This document shows, in pieces, positions 18,186 to 26,936 of a stretch of DNA of 64,000 bases (position 1 is the first letter of the stretch; every line of letters begins with the position of its first letter). The notes under the pieces were generated by a model. It was given only the letters and a program-made list of their open reading frames with translations. It did not search any database and had not been told where the DNA came from. This stretch comes from Candidatus Microsaccharimonas sossegonensis. Its GTDB lineage: Bacteria; Patescibacteriota; Saccharimonadia; Saccharimonadales; Saccharimonadaceae. Location: NCBI GenBank assembly GCA_004100325.1, contig SCKX01000001.1:665453-729452 (forward strand), given 5' to 3'. Position numbers and translations under genes: made by a program.

Positions 18186-18309
18186 TATCCCAAAAAAGTG
18201 AGTCATGCTCATTACCCGAAAATTCGCATATTATCACTGAGGGACTGCAGGAGTGAAGACCCCTACAGCAATTTACTATATCATATTTTTCTTAAAAAAG
18301 AAGTATCGA

Positions 18310-19593
18310 TTAACTATTGAGTAAAATAAGCTGTTCGATCGTTTTTTCAGTTATAAAGTGGTTGGTAATATCACGTCGTACTGCTTCGGTTTCAAACTGT
18401 TTTAAAGCTTCTGGATTATTCTGATACTGCCGTTTATGCATTGCGACGTGTTCGTTAATTTCTGCGTCCGTTGCAGTGATTGTTTCAGCTGTCGTTAACT
18501 CAGCCAGCACAAGACCTGCCTGAACTCGTTTCAGCGCCGTCGGACGGACTTCTTTTTCTCGCCACGTTGCACTATCTTTGAAACCTTTTGTGGTAAGATA
18601 TGAATCAATTGTCACTCCTTGATACACAAGGTTCTGTTCAAAATCACGTTCAATCGAGCGCATTTGGTCGGCAACAAGAACCTCAGGAATGGGCACCTTG
18701 CTTTTTTCAACTAGCTCAGTTAGGAGGGCATCTTTGAATTTTTCAAGACTATCACGTTCTTTTTGGGCCATGAGTTCTCGTTTAATGTCATCACGCAGTG
18801 CTTCGACGTTTTTGAAAGGACCTGCTTTCTTTGCAAAGGCATCATCGATGTTAGGGAGTTTTGATTCAAACACTTTATGAAGCGTTACCGTAAAAGTAAC
18901 TGCCGTACCCGCAAGTTCGGCGGCATGGTAGTCGGCAGGGAAATTAAGATCAATATCGAATGTTTCGCCCAAATTGTGACCAATGATCGCTTCTTCAAAA
19001 CCAGGTATAAACTGCCCGCCACCAAGTTTTAACGTATAATCGGTTGCTGTTCCACCATCAAAAGCGATACCATCCTTTTTGCCTTTAAAATCAATCACGA
19101 CTTCATCGCCGTTTTTTGCTGCCCGCTTAACTTCTTTCTTTGTTGCGTGACCAACGCGCATACGCTCGATTGTCTCATCAATTTCTTTTGCCGTGACGGA
19201 AGCTTTTTCTTTTTTGGCTGACAACTTTTTATAGTTTCCAAGTGTCACTTTGGGAAGCACTTCTACTTCAGCGGTACATTCAAGCAACTCGCCAGGTACA
19301 AATTTCTTTACTTCAACAGTTGGTCGATCGAGAGGTTGCAGTTTTTCTTTTGCAAAGCTTTCCGCAACGGCGCGGCTGAGCGCATCATCTAAAGTTTGTT
19401 CTTGCAACGCCTGCGGATTGACATGTTTTGCCGCTATACTGGCAGGTACTTTGCCGGCTCGAAAACCGGGAACTTTAGTTGTTTTACTAAGCTTTATGAG
19501 TGCAACTTGCGCTGCTTGTTCAAGTTCAAGGGCTCCGACAGTTATTGTTAGTATTACTTTTGTATCGGATAGGTAGGTAAGTGTTGTTTCCAT
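18310..19593 (-). CDS. tig: Trigger factor, ribosome-bound chaperone and prolyl isomerase
   Basis: 427 residues from the ATG at 19593. The ribosome-docking loop VPGFRAGKVP is at ~45-54; the FKBP-like domain holds GDEVVIDFKGKKDG and FIPGFEEAIIGHNLGE; a long helical C-terminal chaperone arm follows. An upstream ATG at 19629 exists in frame, but the sequence TGTTATAAT then 7 nt then ATG 19593 (extended -10, -35 TTGCAT at 17 bp) places the transcript start at the second ATG. The promoter lies inside the end of hisS. No terminator is seen. Confidence 0.95.
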   Translation of the reverse strand: METTLTYLSDTKVILTITVGALELEQAAQVALIKLSKTTKVPGFRAGKVPASIAAKHVNPQALQEQTLDDALSRAVAESFAKEKLQPLDRPTVEVKKFVPGELLECTAEVEVLPKVTLGNYKKLSAKKEKASVTAKEIDETIERMRVGHATKKEVKRAAKNGDEVVIDFKGKKDGIAFDGGTATDYTLKLGGGQFIPGFEEAIIGHNLGETFDIDLNFPADYHAAELAGTAVTFTVTLHKVFESKLPNIDDAFAKKAGPFKNVEALRDDIKRELMAQKERDSLEKFKDALLTELVEKSKVPIPEVLVADQMRSIERDFEQNLVYQGVTIDSYLTTKGFKDSATWREKEVRPTALKRVQAGLVLAELTTAETITATDAEINEHVAMHKRQYQNNPEALKQFETEAVRRDITNHFITEKTIEQLILLNS

Positions 19594-19621
19594 TGATACG
19601 ATTATAACAGAGGTGGGAAGT

Positions 19622-20908
19622 CTATGCAAATCGTGCGATTATGTCTTTGATCGAAAGTTTTACTTCTTCTTGGCTGACAAGATTTTTGAGTGAAAAAGAA
19701 TCAGTGTCATGTTCACCAACAAATAAAACGTATTCGATACATTTTTTCGTAGCCGTTTTAAGCTTTTTGTCGATTTTACGTGACGTCATATCAACTTCAG
19801 TATTTATTCCGGCACTACGAAGTTTAGTTGCGACCTCGTTGGCTTTAGTCAGTGCATTACCAATGACGGCGATATACATTTTTGTCAAAGATCTGTGCGC
19901 TGGAATAAGATCACGTACTGTTAAAAAATTTTCAATCATTGTACTTCCCATTGCAACGCCGACCGCAGAGATCGGTTCAGCTCCAAACATCTCCACCAGA
20001 CCATCGTATCGTCCGCCGCCAAATAATGCACGGTTATTATCCGGGTGCGTATCGAATACTTCAAACACAGTACCAGTATAATAATCCAGTCCTCGCATCA
20101 AGCTCGCATCAAAAACAGCCGTGCCGACCCCAGCTTTCGCAACGCCTTCTAACACGGCTTTGAGCTCAAAAAGAGCCGGACTTTGTTTTAATTCAGCCGG
20201 TAACTCATCGATAGACGTTACAGTGACGATCTGTTCGATTTTTTGAAAACGAGCATCATCTGGTGTTGTTTCACCAAAAATTTGCAGCGCTTGCTCCTTA
20301 AAATCTTGCGCCGTTATTTTATTTCGTCGATCAAATAATTTCATCATGCGCTGCGCATCAACTTCATCAAGGCCAAGATATTGGGTCATCATGAAATTGA
20401 TACACTTTCTATTATTGATACGAATCGTGAAATCGTTATTCTTTGCACCAAGGGCTTTTAAAAGTGCGTCTGACATCATAATAATTTCGATATCTGCAGC
20501 CATATCATCGACGCCGAAAATATCGATATTGAGCTGCCAAAACTCTCGTTCGCGGCCTCTTTGCGGACGCTCATAACGCATAAAATTCGCTATCGAATAA
20601 AGTCGCGCCGGATACGCTAGTTCTTGGCGCCGTGCTGCCACCATTCGACTGATCGAAGGGGTCATTTCTGGACGAATCGCGACAGTTCGTCCACCTCTAT
20701 CATTAAAAATGTATGTCTGGTCATTGACTAATTCCTGACCACTTTTAGCTGCATAGATATCAATCGGCTCTAATATAGGGGCACCGTACTCTTCATAACC
20801 AAAGCTCTCAACAACTTTTCGCCAGACATTAAAAATATAATTTTGAGTTTGCTTTTCAGCGGGAAAATAATCACGCGTTCCTTTATACGGTTGAGATGAT
20901 AGAGTCAT
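19622..20908 (-). CDS. hisS: Histidyl-tRNA synthetase
   Basis: 428 residues, class II. Motif 2 (FMRYERPQRGREREF), the HisRS loops RGLDYYTGTVFE and GGRYDGL, and the C-terminal anticodon-binding domain are present. It charges tRNA-His. A TACAAT box 9 nt before the ATG gives a leader of only about 3 nt. No T-box or other leader element fits in such a short space. Confidence 0.97.
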   Translation of the reverse strand: MTLSSQPYKGTRDYFPAEKQTQNYIFNVWRKVVESFGYEEYGAPILEPIDIYAAKSGQELVNDQTYIFNDRGGRTVAIRPEMTPSISRMVAARRQELAYPARLYSIANFMRYERPQRGREREFWQLNIDIFGVDDMAADIEIIMMSDALLKALGAKNNDFTIRINNRKCINFMMTQYLGLDEVDAQRMMKLFDRRNKITAQDFKEQALQIFGETTPDDARFQKIEQIVTVTSIDELPAELKQSPALFELKAVLEGVAKAGVGTAVFDASLMRGLDYYTGTVFEVFDTHPDNNRALFGGGRYDGLVEMFGAEPISAVGVAMGSTMIENFLTVRDLIPAHRSLTKMYIAVIGNALTKANEVATKLRSAGINTEVDMTSRKIDKKLKTATKKCIEYVLFVGEHDTDSFSLKNLVSQEEVKLSIKDIIARFA

Positions 20909-20932
20909 ATTGACTTTATTGTATCATCAAAT

Positions 20933-21613
20933 CTACCCAGCTTCAGGGAGTTCGTCACCACCACCATATGGCAAGCGCTCGACTGACGAATCAGAGTGAA
21001 CTGGTGGTGGAGCTATGTCGCGAATTGTACTGAGTGCTATGGTGTGCAGAAAAAAGCTTTTTTTGGCTGCTTTCAAGTTAAACGCATGTTCCGCCATTCT
21101 TCTCGCTTTATGACTAATTAAGGCTTGTGAGGCAATATCAACGAAAAGATAATGGCCAAATGTTGGTTGACGATCAATTTTATTCGGAAGTTGTTCTATA
21201 GTGTCATCTTGGTAGGTCCCCTGAGTATCAAATCTTGTTTCTGGCTGTATCTTTAGCGCCGTCAGTGCATCAAATTCTTCTTGATTAGATAACAAGAATT
21301 GAAACCGCGTCGTGCTACCGCCCGGAAGCTCTTTTTCACGCATATGAGGTGCGACATGTAGTGGTTTGGTGTACGCCGCAAATTTTCTTCCAAGGCGCTG
21401 CAGGCTGCCTTCGTGCTGATAATAATCGGGGATGTCCAGAAGCAACTGTCGACTTGCATAAAAGCGAATTGGCGTCGTGTGACGACGAGGCTCTTGGATG
21501 AATTTACCTGTTTCTTTCAAAAGAGATTCATTTGGCTCAAAACTAAACCGCATTAAACGCTGAGGTGGTTTTTGAATACCTGAATGTGGGGTGTATACCT
21601 CTGCGTTTACCAT
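20933..21613 (-). CDS. Unknown soluble protein
   Basis: 226 residues from ATG 21613; a GTG/other start further upstream in frame at 21667 would overlap the methyltransferase gene, and CATAAT ending 6 nt before 21613 supports the later start. No membrane span or signal. Segments such as FYASRQLLLDIPDYYQHEG and GHYLFVDIASQALISHKA look structured, but I recognise no family. The C-terminus is Pro/Gly-rich. Placed between a SpoU methyltransferase and hisS. Confidence 0.65.
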   Translation of the reverse strand: MVNAEVYTPHSGIQKPPQRLMRFSFEPNESLLKETGKFIQEPRRHTTPIRFYASRQLLLDIPDYYQHEGSLQRLGRKFAAYTKPLHVAPHMREKELPGGSTTRFQFLLSNQEEFDALTALKIQPETRFDTQGTYQDDTIEQLPNKIDRQPTFGHYLFVDIASQALISHKARRMAEHAFNLKAAKKSFFLHTIALSTIRDIAPPPVHSDSSVERLPYGGGDELPEAG

Positions 21614-21636
21614 AATTTTATTATGACACGCTACAT

Positions 21637-22248
21637 CTAGCGGGTCAACGCGTGTTGCTGCAACCACACATACATTGCGATACCTGCTGCAACACCAACA
21701 TTCACAGACCTTGTTGACCCAAACTGTTCGATCATGACAGTTTTTTTGGCTGTAGCAAGCATCTCTTGGCTAAGGCCGGGACCTTCCGCGCCGAAGATTA
21801 AAACGGCATTAGCCGGCAGCATAGCCCCAGATAGACCTTTCGCACCGGCCACAATATCAACCGCAATCATTTCCCTACCCGTCTTTTTCATTACTTCCGC
21901 AAAAGACCGCACGTTGTCATGATATTGAATATTCATATAGAGGTCAGTTACCATCGCGCCACGTTTGTTCCACTGTTTGCGGCCAATGATGTGTACTTTT
22001 TTTACATTAAAAGCGTTCGCAGCCCGAACGATCGTTCCCATATTGTAATCACGTTGTAGATTCTCAATCGCTATTTCAAGGTCATGACGACTCATATCAA
22101 GGTCTGCTTTTATCGCTGCGACTGTCCAATAACGATATATATCGAGAACATTTCGGTTATCGCCTTCTTTAAGGAGTGTGCGGTCAAATTTCAGATCAGT
22201 CGGCCATGGTTCGGGGTGTGGACCAACACCAATGAATTCTTTCTGCAT
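21637..22248 (-). CDS. TrmH/SpoU-family RNA 2'-O-methyltransferase
   Basis: 203 residues with the three SPOUT motifs: NMGTIVRAANAF (motif 1), LIFGAEGPGLS (motif 2) and EQFGSTRSVNVGVAAGIAMY (motif 3), which form the trefoil-knot SAM site. The ~60-residue N-terminal extension is unusual. Likely methylates a ribose in tRNA or rRNA; target unknown. Follows the 22280 gene by 31 nt and probably shares its transcript. Confidence 0.88.
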   Translation of the reverse strand: MQKEFIGVGPHPEPWPTDLKFDRTLLKEGDNRNVLDIYRYWTVAAIKADLDMSRHDLEIAIENLQRDYNMGTIVRAANAFNVKKVHIIGRKQWNKRGAMVTDLYMNIQYHDNVRSFAEVMKKTGREMIAVDIVAGAKGLSGAMLPANAVLIFGAEGPGLSQEMLATAKKTVMIEQFGSTRSVNVGVAAGIAMYVWLQQHALTR

Positions 22249-22279
22249 AAGTCTAGTCTGACTTGCCGCACGATATATG

Positions 22280-22711
22280 TCAAAGGGGTAGTCGTGTGTA
22301 ATTTAAGTTTCCTACCAATTCATCCAATTGCAGTGCTGGCATACCTTCGTCTTCGTTAGTTAAAAAATACCCTTCACGCAGTGTCCGCCCATCTTGTGTC
22401 AAGCGGAGGTGGCGTGGTTCAAGGTATAACTGATCCATTCTCATGACACCTGACAAGCTAAAAACTGGTCGAGCATCGTCATCCATACATACGACGTCTA
22501 GGAACGCAGCGCCATCTAGGATACCGGCACCAAAAACGGGAACTTGCGGCAGTTCAACAATTAAACGGCCAGCCTCTCGCATATCATTGTTGATTGCCAG
22601 CATTAAAGTATAGATAACACCACGGGCTAACTTTTGCGTTTTTATTCTATCCGGTGACAATACATCGTATTCTCCACGGCTCGTCAAATGAATCGGCACT
22701 GTCTCATTCAT
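22280..22711 (-). CDS. Unknown soluble protein
   Basis: 143 residues, no transmembrane helix. Blocks such as VFGAGILDGAAFLDVVCMDDDARPVF and TQDGRTLREGYFLTNEDEG look conserved but match no family I can name. TATACT, 6 nt, ATG gives a leaderless arrangement. Probable first gene of a unit with the SpoU methyltransferase. Confidence 0.65.
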   Translation of the reverse strand: MNETVPIHLTSRGEYDVLSPDRIKTQKLARGVIYTLMLAINNDMREAGRLIVELPQVPVFGAGILDGAAFLDVVCMDDDARPVFSLSGVMRMDQLYLEPRHLRLTQDGRTLREGYFLTNEDEGMPALQLDELVGNLNYTRLPL

Positions 22712-22741
22712 AGCGATAGTATACCTATTTATTACCGAAAT

Positions 22742-22773
22742 AAAAAATGGTTCACCCCAATAAGAGGGTGACC
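22742..22773 (-). terminator. Terminator after the RCC1-repeat gene
   Basis: Minus strand GGTCACCC and GGGGTGAACC pair with one bulge, followed by ATTTTTTATTT. Confidence 0.65.
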
Positions 22774-22855
22774 TTACTCATGGTGCAGAAGGGTGAGCAT
22801 TATAAGGTGTAAAATAGCAACACTGTGAATACGGCGTCAAAAATAACAAAAAATC

Positions 22856-24157
22856 CTAAAATGGCTTGTTGACTATCACTGGTACCGCTGAATCAATCTT
22901 CGAATTATTACCAAGTTGGCCTCCATTGTTAAATCCCCAGCAATAAGCAAGGTTGTCAGAGGCAATAATACAGGTATGAAAACTATTGCCAGTGGCGGAT
23001 ATAGATTGAGGTGTTTTGCCCGCCAGTGTGCCGCTCATCGTGACCGCAACCGGCACAGATGACAGAGCTGTCGTGCCATTACCAAGCTGGCTAGATGAGC
23101 CATCTCCCCAACAATAAGCATTGGTATCTGATGCAATCACACAGCTATGTAGCTTGCCGACAGCAAGCGAAGTAACTGTCTTGCCAGATAACATCCCTGA
23201 CGTCGTCACGGCAACAGGTGATGCTGACTGGGTGGTTGACCCGTTGCCTAGCTGACCTTCATTGTTTCGGCCCCAACAATAGACGTTATTGTCAGACGCA
23301 ATGACACAGGTATGAAGACCACCGGCACCCATAGCTTTGATAGTTTTACCCGACAGTACTCCAGACTGCGTAACGGCTACTGGTACAGCTGACTGAGAAA
23401 TGGATCCGTGAAGAAACAGGCTGTCCCCTAATTGACCCGATGAACTTAATCCCCAGCAGTAGGCGTTGTTGTCTGAGGCGATGGCGCAGGCATGGTATGC
23501 GCCGCTCGAGACCGTCTTGAGCGTTTTGCCTGATAACACACCCGATGTCGTCACGGCAACTGGTAATGATGACTGGGTGGTTGACCCGTTGCCTAGCTGT
23601 CCAAACAAATTTTCTCCCCAGCAGTAGGCGTTGTTGTCTGAGGCAAGCACACAAGTAAACTTGGCGCCAACCGAGATTGCCACAATCGTTTTACCAGACA
23701 GTGCACCCGACGTGTTTACAGCAACCGGTACTGATGAATCATTGGTTGTACCGTTCCCCAGTTGACCTGCGTTATTATATCCCCAACAATATGCGTTATT
23801 ATCAGATGCTATCGCACAAGTATGAAAATAACTGCTTGATATGGCTTTTATTGTTTTTCCAGCCATAGCACCGGACGTACCAACTGCAACCGGTGTTAAC
23901 GAATCCGCTGTTAACCCGTTGCCCAGCTGTCCATAGGTGTTAGAGCCCCAACAATATGCTGTATCATCTGTCGCGATCGCGCAGGAATGAGCATAGCCGT
24001 TTGCGATAGACTTAAAACCACCACCAGGACATGAACCTTGTTTAGCGCCACTGGAAGTAGAGGTTTGATCAATGTAGTACAGCACCGAAGTATCGACCGA
24101 CGAGATTGCATTGATACAAAATCTCGAAGCAGACGATGAAGCGATGCTAACTGTCAC
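22856..24157 (-). CDS. RCC1-repeat beta-propeller part of a split pilin fusion
   Basis: Seven tandem repeats of ~54-57 residues, each with C-x8-YCWG-x5-6-GQLG (for example AYCWGSNTYGQLGNG), the hallmark of RCC1 propellers; seven repeats make a closed seven-bladed ring. Every repeat has two cysteines, fitting an extracellular, disulfide-linked protein. No secretion signal of its own: the GTG at 24157 is only the first possible start after a TAA at 24221, and the frame upstream continues without shift into a prepilin N-terminus (24221-24400). Repeats are very similar at DNA level, so recombination between them is likely. Function: surface or pilus-borne binding domain (inference). Confidence 0.8.
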   Translation of the reverse strand: MTVSIASSSASRFCINAISSVDTSVLYYIDQTSTSSGAKQGSCPGGGFKSIANGYAHSCAIATDDTAYCWGSNTYGQLGNGLTADSLTPVAVGTSGAMAGKTIKAISSSYFHTCAIASDNNAYCWGYNNAGQLGNGTTNDSSVPVAVNTSGALSGKTIVAISVGAKFTCVLASDNNAYCWGENLFGQLGNGSTTQSSLPVAVTTSGVLSGKTLKTVSSGAYHACAIASDNNAYCWGLSSSGQLGDSLFLHGSISQSAVPVAVTQSGVLSGKTIKAMGAGGLHTCVIASDNNVYCWGRNNEGQLGNGSTTQSASPVAVTTSGMLSGKTVTSLAVGKLHSCVIASDTNAYCWGDGSSSQLGNGTTALSSVPVAVTMSGTLAGKTPQSISATGNSFHTCIIASDNLAYCWGFNNGGQLGNNSKIDSAVPVIVNKPF

Positions 24158-24220
24158 TCCACCACTGGCAGCGAAGGTCGATGGAATCGACGATGGGTAG
24201 CCGTTACCAAAATTTCTGGC

Positions 24221-24400
24221 TTATTCCATTGCTTGGGCGGCACCGTTCAAATCACTTTTTAGTTGACTGACAATGGTTTGTTTTTTCCAGGCGCCATAGC
24301 CAAGGATTGAAACGCCAGCCAGGATGCCGATGACAGCGATGATAACTAGTAATTCGACAATCGTAAAGCCCGAAAAACGCAGAGAGTTTTGTTTAACCAT
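24221..24400 (-). pseudogene. Type IV prepilin N-terminus, cut by in-frame TAA
   Basis: 59 codons from ATG 24400. FSGFTIVELLVIIAVIGILA is a textbook class III signal: prepilin peptidase cuts after Gly11 and the new N-terminus starts FTIVELL with Glu at +5. The helix continues (WKKQTIVSQLKSDLNGAAQAME) and is then stopped by TAA at 24221-24223. The next codons in the same frame, ARNFGNGYPSSIPSTFAASGG, are typical pilin globular-start sequence and lead into the RCC1 repeats. AAGGA ribosome site 6 nt before ATG. Probably one gene of ~514 residues broken by a nonsense codon. Confidence 0.75.
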
Positions 24401-24424
24401 TGAGTATCCTTAACGTGATTTCAG

Positions 24425-24442
24425 GATAGCATAAGTGCTATC
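24425..24442. repeat. Inverted repeat in the pilin promoter region
   Basis: GATAGCA-TAAG-TGCTATC, a perfect 7-bp palindrome with 4-nt spacer; it overlaps the likely minus-strand -10 (TGCTATCCT) of the prepilin gene, so it may be an operator or a leader hairpin. Confidence 0.4.
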
Positions 24443-24564
24443 AGTCGAGCAAATTGTAAGCTCTGAAAACAATCATATACAAAAACGTAGAGCTGCCATT
24501 TTTATTTACAGCTTAAAAGTGTGTGCTATTATTTTTGAAACTTACACTCACGACTGCCATCGAA

Positions 24565-24811
24565 ATGGCGCACAAAGTGCTAGTACGACACAAAGTGCTT
24601 AACAATAAAAAGCAGACCATCGCTGCCGATTGCTGTTTGAAAATTTCATTATGGTGCCCATAAGGTTACTCTTGTTGAACCCGATGTGCTACACGGATTG
24701 TATCAGTTGCTAAGCAATTATGACACCTATCGAGATAGCCTAGAGCGTCTCAAGCAAACGCTACGCAATCTGATAAAGCCCGACAGCGTCCTCAATAACA
24801 GCTTTATCTAG
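24565..24811 (+). pseudogene. Small gene with a one-base frameshift, island left end
   Basis: ATG 24565 opens 32 codons ending in TAA; one base later the second frame opens after TGA (24641) and runs to TAG 24811 with a clear protein-like stretch (HGLYQLLSNYDTYRDSLERL). Removing one A from the run in GAAAATTT (24639-24646) joins both into an 81-residue protein without any stop. No family recognised. The rest of the 427-nt gap 24401-24827 holds only the pilin promoter region and a direct repeat of CACAAAGTGCT (24570, 24590). Confidence 0.4.
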
Positions 24812-24827
24812 CGTATAATAGCGGTAT

Positions 24828-25004
24828 ATGAGCGATACTGACAACACACCACAAGAAACGCCACAGGCTCCAGTTGAGCCAACGCCTCCACCAGCACCAG
24901 AGCCAAAAGTCAGCCAACCCGAACGGGTGTCATTTGACCCTAATGGCGATAGGTACATACGTACTGACCCAAACTATAATGACGATAAGAAAGAGCAACT
25001 ATGA
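24828..25004 (+). CDS. Small proline-rich protein coupled to methyltransferase
   Basis: 58 residues. The N-terminal half is Pro/Glu/Thr-rich (TPQAPVEPTPPPAPEPK), the C-terminal half polar (VSFDPNGDRYIRTDPNYND). Disordered in appearance. Its TGA overlaps the ATG of the methyltransferase (ATGA), so the two are translationally coupled. TATAAT ends 8 nt before its ATG. Function unknown; perhaps a partner or adaptor of the enzyme. Confidence 0.6.
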   Translation: MSDTDNTPQETPQAPVEPTPPPAPEPKVSQPERVSFDPNGDRYIRTDPNYNDDKKEQL

Positions 25005-25606
25005 CCCAATCAAATGAGCGAACACTCAACTCATACGAGGCACACGTACAAGAATATGTAGACGGCACACCGCAAGAGGTGTCTGGTGGTGTTAAAGACT
25101 GGATTGACCGTACTCTTGAGGGCTTACCTCACGAGGCAAGAATAATTGAAGTTGGGTCAGCTTTTGGCAGAGACGCACAGTACATTGAGGCACAAGGCTA
25201 CAAAGTCGACAGAACTGACGCAACACACGGGTTTGTAGAGCTACTTCAGTCGAAAGGTTACCAAGCAAGAGACTTCAACCTTATAACTGACAGTTTTAAC
25301 GAGCAGTATGATGTCGTGTTTGCCGACGCCGTTTTGCTCCACTTTACTCGTGAGGAGCTAGAGCTTTCTGTTGATAAGGTACGTCAAGCCTTACTACCGA
25401 ACGGACGTTTTGCCTTTTCTCTGAAGCAAGGTGAGGGTGAAAGGTGGTCAGAGGACAAGCTAGGTGCTCCTCGTTTTTTCTGCTACTGGACTGACGAGCA
25501 AATTACCGAGACACTTGAGCGAGTTGGCTTTAGCGATATTGCCATAACCACGAGTGAGTTTGGCAATAATAATCCTAAATGGTTACACATTGTAGCCAGT
25601 AAGTAG
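25001..25606 (+). CDS. Class I SAM-dependent methyltransferase
   Basis: 201 residues with the Rossmann-type SAM site: RIIEVGSAFGRDA (motif I), a later acidic strand end, and DVVFADAVLLHFTREEL (motif IV-like). This is the Methyltransf_11/25-like general fold; the substrate cannot be told. Start overlaps the stop of the proline-rich gene. It belongs to the accessory island that ends with the serine recombinase; cargo role unknown. Confidence 0.85.
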   Translation: MTQSNERTLNSYEAHVQEYVDGTPQEVSGGVKDWIDRTLEGLPHEARIIEVGSAFGRDAQYIEAQGYKVDRTDATHGFVELLQSKGYQARDFNLITDSFNEQYDVVFADAVLLHFTREELELSVDKVRQALLPNGRFAFSLKQGEGERWSEDKLGAPRFFCYWTDEQITETLERVGFSDIAITTSEFGNNNPKWLHIVASK

Positions 25607-25803
25607 CCCCCCCCTACCTACCAAAATCGTGCTTTTGAAAACAAGCGTAAACGTACAGCCTACCTACATTTTTACGGCTTTCAAAAAATGCTTTATTTTC
25701 GCCATTTGACACAACAAAAACTAACAGAGGTGGACACGAAAAAATTGCCCAACGAACAACAACAGCCATAACAGAGGTGGCGTTGTTATACTTGTTGGCA
25801 AAA

Positions 25804-26193
25804 CTACGTTATATTTTGTTGGACTTTTGACTTCAAGAGCTCGTAGCGTCGCCTAGTTTCAGGCTCGCTTAGACGTTTCTCACGAACTGAACTAAAACCA
25901 CTAAGTGCGACGCTTGCGACTTGCAACTCTTGGTCGTCAGGGTATTGTGAGCGACTAGCGTCAAAAACAGTACCGTCGTCAAGAACGTTTCTGTAGTGGC
26001 TTTCCTCGTGTCCATTAAAGATAGTCGTAAGCTTTTGTAAATCACCACCTAGATAATCTTGAGCAACGAGGGCAGTCGGTACACACTGACCCCTACTTGC
26101 TTTTGTCTCGCTCCACTCACTAGGAGTGCTAGACGTTTCTTGTGTCCAACTATGCTCTAAAGCGGTTTGGAGTTGAGCTTTAGTTACTTCCAC
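25804..26193 (-). CDS. YunG-like protein
   Basis: 129 residues. It matches the layout I know from Bacillus YunG: ALEHSWTQETS, then RGQCVPTALVAQDYLGGDL, SHYRNVLDDGTVFDASRSQYP. The Cys in GQC and the His in SHY could form a papain-like active pair, but no activity is established for the family as far as I know. GTG start; overlaps the end of the MazG-like gene by 10 nt, so they are coupled. Island cargo. Confidence 0.7.
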   Translation of the reverse strand: MEVTKAQLQTALEHSWTQETSSTPSEWSETKASRGQCVPTALVAQDYLGGDLQKLTTIFNGHEESHYRNVLDDGTVFDASRSQYPDDQELQVASVALSGFSSVREKRLSEPETRRRYELLKSKVQQNIT

Positions 26194-26501
26194 TGTCTTG
26201 TGCGATTCTTCTTTTCTTTATCAACGACAGCACTAAACATATCCTCGTCTAGCATACTCGCAAGCCCAAGTAGGACGATTTGAACGTCAGCGAGTTCTTC
26301 TCTTAGCTCCTGTTGTTTTGTGGTGTCAGTGAATTTCATACCGACGTGCTTACGAATAGCTTTAGCTAGTTCGCCCACTTCCTCCATTAGCATTACGAGC
26401 TTTTTGCTAGCGTCCTCCGTATTGAAACCACGCTCTATGTTCATTTGCCATATGTACTTTTGTAGCTCTGTGAGCGAGTCGTTTTTTGGTAAATCTGTCA
26501 T
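26184..26501 (-). CDS. MazG-like nucleotide pyrophosphohydrolase
   Basis: 105 residues, all-alpha. LMEEVGELAKAIRK and LREELADVQIVLLGLASMLD give the EExxE...ExxD metal site of the MazG/all-alpha NTP-PPase superfamily. Such enzymes hydrolyse (d)NTPs or modified nucleotides; those on mobile elements are often house-cleaning or defence related. TATAGT ends 6 nt before ATG (leaderless). Coupled to the YunG-like gene. Confidence 0.85.
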   Translation of the reverse strand: MTDLPKNDSLTELQKYIWQMNIERGFNTEDASKKLVMLMEEVGELAKAIRKHVGMKFTDTTKQQELREELADVQIVLLGLASMLDEDMFSAVVDKEKKNRTRQWK

Positions 26502-26525
26502 ATACCAACTATAGCACTTGGTGGA

Positions 26526-26753
26526 TTATCGACCTTGCTCGTTGCGTATGTTGGTATTCGTAAAGCCTCGTTTTGCCATAGCCTCGTCAAAGGTTTTGTC
26601 CATATACGCAAGGTCGGCGAACCAGCCCATAAAAAGATAGTTACAGGTAACGCTACGCCAAAACCAGCCTTTAGCGTTACCCAAGTACCAGCGGTTAATC
26701 GGTAGTATGAAACTACAGGCGGTTAGTATTTTGTATGTTTTGCGGTCTTTCAC
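26526..26753 (-). CDS. TM2-domain-like small membrane protein
   Basis: 75 residues from GTG 26753, chosen because AGGAG lies 8 nt before it (the GTG at 26762 is only 1 nt from that site). Two hydrophobic stretches joined by RWYLGNAKGW and ending in WFADL resemble the TM2 domain, where a turn with Arg/His-x-Tyr-x-Gly and a final Asp are typical. Downstream of a structured RNA candidate that may control it. Function unknown. Confidence 0.65.
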   Translation of the reverse strand: MKDRKTYKILTACSFILPINRWYLGNAKGWFWRSVTCNYLFMGWFADLAYMDKTFDEAMAKRGFTNTNIRNEQGR

Positions 26754-26797
26754 GTCTGACACTCCTATTTAGGTTAGTTGCCCTCAAGAGTGCCAAA

Positions 26798-26936
26798 TAA
26801 AAAAGGACACCGTGAGGTGTTCTAAGCCTTTATCACAATAAGCGTCCGCCTACTGCTTACACGGTGCCCTTTTCAAAGTCGGACACCGTCGGAGTAAATC
26901 CGTCGGTTAGTCTTATTGTGATTAAAAGCTTAGAAC
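26798..26936 (-). ncRNA. Candidate structured RNA or attenuator, island-borne
   Basis: An extended -10 TGCTATAAT (26943-26951, minus) puts the start at ~26936. The RNA then begins with a ~24-bp helix closed by its own 3' region (26912-26936 with 26819-26842). Inside, ACGGUGUCC pairs with GGGCACCGU (9 bp). At the end ACACC-UCAC-GGUGU plus UUUUUU is a terminator. The same GGGCACCGUG can instead pair 10 bp with the terminator copy CACGGUGUCC, so two folds exclude each other. It could be a free RNA of ~139 nt or a switch in front of the TM2 gene, whose start is 45 nt further on. Confidence 0.6.

Noticed and set aside
22900-24000. Regular repeats suggesting a CRISPR or tandem array
   Set aside because: The period of ~165-170 nt and conserved protein repeats show these are coding RCC1 repeats; no CRISPR array is present in the window.
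25724-25781. TAACAGAGGTGG repeated twice here and once at 19606 as possible att core
   Set aside because: Twelve-base repeats are expected by chance many times in 64 kb, and the positions do not bracket the island.
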